From: Verrucomicrobiia bacterium
Lineage (GTDB): Bacteria; Verrucomicrobiota; Verrucomicrobiia; Limisphaerales; JAEYXS01
Length of the DNA: 64,000 nucleotides
NCBI GenBank assembly: GCA_036405135.1
Contig: DASWYF010000008.1
Location: 40,546 to 104,545 of the forward strand
Direction: 5' to 3'
The translations under genes and the position numbers were made by a program. A model generated the notes under the pieces. That model was given only the letters and a program-made list of their open reading frames with translations, was not told where the DNA came from and did not search any database. Positions 59,902-64,000 of the stretch are shown here, piece by piece (positions within the stretch are counted from its first letter, which is position 1; each line of letters starts with the position of its first letter).

Positions 59902-60837
59902 ATGAGTGCTAAAGCTGCCAAACAAACGAATAAACCGCTGCAAAAGCCGACGAATCCTCGGCTGGTGCAATTGCTCACGGAGCTGGCGCGAGGCGAGGGG
60001 TTCAGTCCCACGCGCTTGCCGGGAGTGAAGTTCATGCGCTCGACGCAGTTCGTGTCGCGCACGCCGGTGGCGTATGAGCCGAGCATCGTGATCGTGGGGC
60101 AGGGGAGGAAGAGCGGATATCTGGGCGGGAAACAGTTCGTGTATGACGCGAACAATTATCTGGTGCTGTCGGTGCCGCTGCCGTTCGAGTGCGAGACGGA
60201 GGGGAATCCGGAGAATCCGTTGCTGGGTGTTTCAATCGGTGTCACTCCTGCGCTCGTGACGGAGTTGCTGATGCAGATGGAGCAATCGACGGCGTTTGAT
60301 GAGGACAGCTTGCAGGCGATCCAATCGGCTTCGCTAGATGAGGCGTTGAGTAATGCGACGGTGCGGTTGCTGGAGTGTCTGCGCACGAATGATGAGGCGA
60401 AGATCCTTGGGCCGCAGATTGTGCGGGAGATCACGTATCGCGTGTTGCTTGGTGAACTGGGGCACAATCTGCGTGTGCTGGCGGCACCGCATAGTCACTT
60501 CGGGCAGATCAGTAGGATATTGAATCGCATCCACACGGACTACGCGCGTGAGTATGACATGGCGGCGCTGGCTCGAGATGCGGGGATGAGTGTGTCCACG
60601 TTTCACACGCATTTCAAAGCGGTGACGTCGTCCTCGCCGCTGCAATACCTGAAGAACGTGCGGCTGCACAAGGCGCGCATGTTAATGGTGCACGAGGGGA
60701 TGAACGCGGGCACGGCGGCGTTGCAGGTGGGTTACGAAAGTGCGTCGCAGTTCAGCCGCGAGTTCAAACGGTTCTTCGGTGATGGACCGGCGGCTGTGGC
60801 GGCGCGGTGGAGGAAGTCGTTGATGCGGTTTGCGTAG
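59902..60837 (+). CDS. AraC-family regulator with AraC_N cupin domain
   Basis: 311 residues from ATG 59902. The N-terminal cupin domain (about 25-170: 'PSIVIVGQGRKSGYLGGKQFVYDANNYLVLSVPLPFECET') is followed by two HTH motifs (about 215-305: 'YDMAALARDAGMSVSTFHTHFKAVTSSSPLQYLKNVRLHKARMLM' and 'AALQVGYESASQFSREFKRFFG'). It is divergent from SDR B. The 186-bp intergenic region should hold its operator; no obvious inverted repeat was found. Confidence 0.92.
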   Translation: MSAKAAKQTNKPLQKPTNPRLVQLLTELARGEGFSPTRLPGVKFMRSTQFVSRTPVAYEPSIVIVGQGRKSGYLGGKQFVYDANNYLVLSVPLPFECETEGNPENPLLGVSIGVTPALVTELLMQMEQSTAFDEDSLQAIQSASLDEALSNATVRLLECLRTNDEAKILGPQIVREITYRVLLGELGHNLRVLAAPHSHFGQISRILNRIHTDYAREYDMAALARDAGMSVSTFHTHFKAVTSSSPLQYLKNVRLHKARMLMVHEGMNAGTAALQVGYESASQFSREFKRFFGDGPAAVAARWRKSLMRFA

Positions 60838-60916
60838 AGGTTAGAGCCGTTGCGGATTCTATGATCGGTTTTGCGTTTGGGTGTTGAAGCGGCTTAAAAG
60901 CCGCGCTCCTAGGGAA

Positions 60917-60950
60917 TGAAAAAGCCGCTCCAGTTCCCCGGAGCGGCTTT
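60917..60950 (-). terminator. Rho-independent terminator for ppdK
   Basis: On the minus strand AAAGCCGCTCC (60950-60940), loop GGGGAACT, GGAGCGGCTTT (60931-60921) followed by further T residues. It lies about 48 bp after the ppdK stop. The reverse arm gives Ts on the plus strand only weakly, so it serves mostly ppdK. Confidence 0.85.
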
Positions 60951-60997
60951 CGAATTTAGTTAGGGAACGCGGAGCACCGCGTCCCTACCAAGGGTGA

Positions 60998-63748
60998 TTA
61001 CTTCTTCTTGGCCTTCGCGGCGGCGCGGGCTTCCTCGATCGCGGCTTGCGCGGCGGCGAGGCGGGCGACGGGCACGCGGAACGGCGAGCAGCTCACGTAG
61101 CTCAGGCCGAGCTTGTGGCAGAACTTCACAGAATCCGGTTCGCCACCGTGTTCACCGCAGATGCCGAGCTTGATGCCAGGGCGGGTCTTGCGGCCCTTCT
61201 CGATGGCGATCTGCATGAGCTGGCCGACGCCAGTCTGGTCGATCGTCGCAAACGGATTCTTCTTCACGATCTCGAGATCAGCGTAGCCCGGGAGGAAGGA
61301 GCCGGAGTCATCGCGGCTCATGCCCAACGTGGTCTGCGTGAGGTCGTTCGTGCCGAAGCTGAAGAACTCGGCGGTCTCGGCGATCTGGTCGGCCGTGAGC
61401 GCGCCACGCGGCACTTCGATCATCGTGCCGACGCTGTAGGCGATCTTCGTCTTCTTTTCCTTCTGCACCGCAGCGGCGACTTCGTGAACGACGGCGACCT
61501 GGAGGTCGAGTTCCTTCTTGAAGCCCACGAGCGGGATCATGATCTCAGGCTTGGCCTTGTAACCCTTCTTGTTCGCGTCCGCAGCGGCTTCGAACACAGC
61601 ACGCGCCTGCATGGCGGTGATCTCCGGATACTTGATACCGAGGCGGCAGCCGCGGAAACCGAGCATCGGGTTGAACTCGTGCAGTTCGTGCACGCGGCCC
61701 GTGATCTTCTCGACGCTGACGCCGAGCTTCTCTGCGAGCGCGGTCTGCGCGGCGTGATCGTGCGGCAGGAACTCATGCAGCGGCGGGTCGAGGAAACGGA
61801 TCGTGGCCGGGAAGCCCTTCAATTCCTTGAAGATGCCGAAGAAGTCCTCGCGCTGGTAGGGGAGGAGCTTCGCGAGGGCCGTCTGGCGCGCGGCGAGCGA
61901 ATCCGCGAGGATCATCTCGCGCATCGCGTCGATGCGGTTACCTTCGAAGAACATGTGTTCCGTGCGGGTGAGGCCGATGCCCGTGGCGCCGAACGCGAGC
62001 GCGTTCGCCGTCTGCTCCGGGTTATCCGCGTTCGTGCGCACCTGGAGGCGGGTCGCCTGCGAGCACCACTTCATTAGCTGCACGTAGTTCTTGAACTTCT
62101 CGGTCTTCTGAGAAGCTTTGTCGTTGTTGATCAAGCCGGCGATGATCTCTGACGGAGCCGTCTTGATCTGGCCGCCGTAAACTTGGCCGGACGTACCATC
62201 GATGGACATGAAGTCACCTTCGCCGAAGGTCTGACCGCCCACGCTCACCGTCTTCTTCTCGTAATCGATCTCGAGGGAAGCAGCACCGCAGACGCACACC
62301 TTGCCCATTTGACGGGCGACGAGTGCCGCGTGTGAGGACACACCACCGCGAGCGGTGAGGATGCCTTCCGCCGCGATCATGCCGCGCAAATCTTCCGGAG
62401 ACGTCTCCACGCGCACGAGGAGGACCTTCTCGCCCTTGTCAGCGGCGGCAACTGCGCGCTCGGCGTTGAAATAAACTTTGCCCGTGGCGGCACCAGGGCC
62501 GGCCGGGAGACCGGTGGCGATGGCCTTGGCCTTCTTGACTTCGCCCAGGTCGAAGATCGGGGCGAGCAACTGGTCGAGCTGGTCGGCCGGGTTGCGCAGC
62601 ACGGCGGTTTCCCACGTGATGAGCTTTTCCTTCACCATGTCCGCGGCGAACTTCAGCGCGGCGGCTGCCGTGCGCTTGCCGTTACGCGTCTGGAGCATGA
62701 ACAGCTTGCCTTCCTGGATTGTGAACTCGATGTCTTGCACGTCCTTGAAGTGAGACTCGAGCGTCTTGCGGACGGCGAGCAACTCAGCGTAGGACTTCGG
62801 CATCACGTCCTTCAACTTCAGGACGGGTTCCGGCGTGCGGACACCGGCCACCACGTCTTCGCCCTGGGCGTTGACGAGGAATTCGCCGTAGAATTCGTTC
62901 GCGCCGTTCGCGGGATTGCGCGTGAAAGCCACACCGGAACCGGACGTCTCGCCCGTGTTACCGAACACCATCGCCTGCACGTTCACTGCGGTTCCCCATT
63001 CCGTCGGGATGTTGTACTTCGCACGATAAACCTTCGCGCGATCATTCATCCAGGAGCTGAACACGGCGCCAGCGGCACCGCGCAATTGATCCCAAGGATT
63101 GCTCGGGAAAGACTTGCCCGTGCGTTCCTTCACCAGCGCCTTGAAGCGCTTCACCAGCTCCTGCTGGTCAGCCGCCGTCAGGTCGGAGTCGATGATATCC
63201 TTGTGATACTTCTCGTGCTTGAACTCATGGATCACCGTTTCAAACGGTTCATGATCTTCGCCCTCGCGCTTCTGCACACCCAGCACCACGTCACCATACA
63301 TCTGGATGAAGCGGCGGTAGCAATCCCACGCGAAACGCTCGTTCTTCGTGGCGTTCACCAAGGAGAGAACCGTCTCGTCGTTCAAGCCCAGGTTCAAGAT
63401 CGTGTCCATCATGCCCGGCATGGAATCACGGGCACCGGAGCGCACGGCCACCAGCAGCGGGAAACCCTTCGCGTCGCCGAACTTGTAACCCATGATCTTC
63501 TCCATGTTCGCCACGCCCACTTCCATCTGGGCTTGGAGTTCCTTCGGATAAGAACGCTTGTTGCCGTAGAAGTAGGTGCAGACCTCGGTCGTGATCGTGA
63601 ATCCCGGAGGAACGGGCAGACCGATACGGGTCATTTCGGCAAGGTTTGCGCCTTTGCCACCGAGAAGGGCCTTCATCGAGCCGTCACCGTCGGCTTTTTT
63701 GTTACCCCACGTGTAAACGTATTTCACTGACTTCGCTGCTTTGGCCAT
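60998..63748 (-). CDS. ppdK: Pyruvate, phosphate dikinase
   Basis: 916 residues, usual length. N-terminal ATP-grasp domain begins '[25 protein letters not shown]'. The central phosphohistidine domain has the catalytic His473 in [15 protein letters not shown] (usually GGMTSHAAVVARG). The C-terminal PEP/pyruvate TIM barrel shows 'RTEHMFFE' and '[14 protein letters not shown]' and '[10 protein letters not shown]'. It interconverts pyruvate + ATP + Pi with PEP + AMP + PPi, a glycolysis/gluconeogenesis step. No regulatory PPDK gene is adjacent. Confidence 0.97.
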   Translation of the reverse strand: MAKAAKSVKYVYTWGNKKADGDGSMKALLGGKGANLAEMTRIGLPVPPGFTITTEVCTYFYGNKRSYPKELQAQMEVGVANMEKIMGYKFGDAKGFPLLVAVRSGARDSMPGMMDTILNLGLNDETVLSLVNATKNERFAWDCYRRFIQMYGDVVLGVQKREGEDHEPFETVIHEFKHEKYHKDIIDSDLTAADQQELVKRFKALVKERTGKSFPSNPWDQLRGAAGAVFSSWMNDRAKVYRAKYNIPTEWGTAVNVQAMVFGNTGETSGSGVAFTRNPANGANEFYGEFLVNAQGEDVVAGVRTPEPVLKLKDVMPKSYAELLAVRKTLESHFKDVQDIEFTIQEGKLFMLQTRNGKRTAAAALKFAADMVKEKLITWETAVLRNPADQLDQLLAPIFDLGEVKKAKAIATGLPAGPGAATGKVYFNAERAVAAADKGEKVLLVRVETSPEDLRGMIAAEGILTARGGVSSHAALVARQMGKVCVCGAASLEIDYEKKTVSVGGQTFGEGDFMSIDGTSGQVYGGQIKTAPSEIIAGLINNDKASQKTEKFKNYVQLMKWCSQATRLQVRTNADNPEQTANALAFGATGIGLTRTEHMFFEGNRIDAMREMILADSLAARQTALAKLLPYQREDFFGIFKELKGFPATIRFLDPPLHEFLPHDHAAQTALAEKLGVSVEKITGRVHELHEFNPMLGFRGCRLGIKYPEITAMQARAVFEAAADANKKGYKAKPEIMIPLVGFKKELDLQVAVVHEVAAAVQKEKKTKIAYSVGTMIEVPRGALTADQIAETAEFFSFGTNDLTQTTLGMSRDDSGSFLPGYADLEIVKKNPFATIDQTGVGQLMQIAIEKGRKTRPGIKLGICGEHGGEPDSVKFCHKLGLSYVSCSPFRVPVARLAAAQAAIEEARAAAKAKKK

Positions 63749-63948
63749 AAATGGTATAGGACGATTAACTTTTTACGGATTATTCCGTGAAAAAACGGAG
63801 CAGCGAGGGTACCAGAGGGGGAGGGGGTGTCAACGGGGGAATTGCCACAAAACCGTGACAGGGCGCATCTTGACACTGCCCCCATAATGAGTTGGTAACG
63901 GTTCCGATCCTGGGTGCAAAGGGGCAACCACGAACCAAAGGAACACGG

Positions 63949-64000
63949 ATGAAGCCAGAACCCAAGCGGCCTTTGACCTTACGGGAGATCGAGCAGGAAG
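63949..64000 (+). CDS. Start of a gene running off the right edge
   Basis: An ATG at 63949, preceded by an AAAGGA ribosome site 11 bp before, opens into MKPEPKRPLTLREIEQE through the end of the window. It is divergent from ppdK (about 200 bp). Only 17 residues are visible, so no function can be given. Confidence 0.5.
   Translation, partial: MKPEPKRPLTLREIEQE

Overview
The window looks like chromosomal DNA from a Verrucomicrobiota bacterium, most likely of the Pedosphaera/Limisphaerales type. This is inferred from gene content: a PVC-type secreted dehydrogenase with HEAT repeats, a formylglycine sulfatase, DUF1593 and DUF4832 proteins, an NHL protein with a C-terminal 'FYRL' domain, and many short dispersed palindromes. 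No 16S gene is present, so taxonomy was not tested.

Region by region: 1-2957 holds the N-terminal part of a PVC-type dehydrogenase that runs off the left edge. 3056-3128 is tRNA-Arg(CCU), the integration site of a 13.4-kb island (3090-16503) bounded by a perfect 40-bp direct repeat. All island genes are on the plus strand: a tyrosine integrase, an unknown protein, an excisionase-like HTH protein, a DnaB-N/RepA-type ATPase, a block of palindromes, and then a defence cassette. The cassette is hsdR, a coiled-coil membrane protein, a PD-(D/E)XK-like protein, hsdM, hsdS, a membrane protein, a small two-HTH protein and an Mrr-type endonuclease. No capsid, relaxase or conjugation gene was seen, so this is a self-integrating and perhaps self-replicating restriction element. 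The recombination site is the anticodon loop and the repeat covers the 5' half of the tRNA. The element has therefore replaced the 5' half and the promoter of the tRNA, and a promoter-like sequence is left stranded at the far end.

16.6-31.6 kb is a mixed chromosomal stretch. It has an NHL-repeat secreted protein, a radical SAM protein, tRNA-Ser(GGA), a PLD-family protein, a DCC thiol oxidoreductase, rpmE-prfA, a HAD phosphatase and an AI-2E-type transporter. A leftward cluster of envelope/stress proteins follows (globin-like lipoprotein, DUF748, YflT-like, PRC-BON). 31.9-47.5 kb contains two tandem DUF4832 paralogs, a dihydrolipoamide-dehydrogenase-like flavoprotein, glgB, an overlapping CPBP protease-thiL-tsaE-tsaB operon, and secreted carbohydrate/sulfate-ester degradation genes.

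47.8-54.6 kb holds a PqqD-like/membrane/double cyclic-nucleotide-binding protein coupled to a pseudopilin-like/Sel1 protein, a tyrosine phosphatase, an M48 peptidase with a TerB-like tail, and an unknown secreted protein. 54.7-60.8 kb holds small regulatory and stress loci: HxlR divergent from a DinB-like gene and an MFS exporter, with twin operators, and two SDR genes with an AraC regulator. 61.0-63.7 kb is pyruvate phosphate dikinase. The last 52 bases begin another probable gene.
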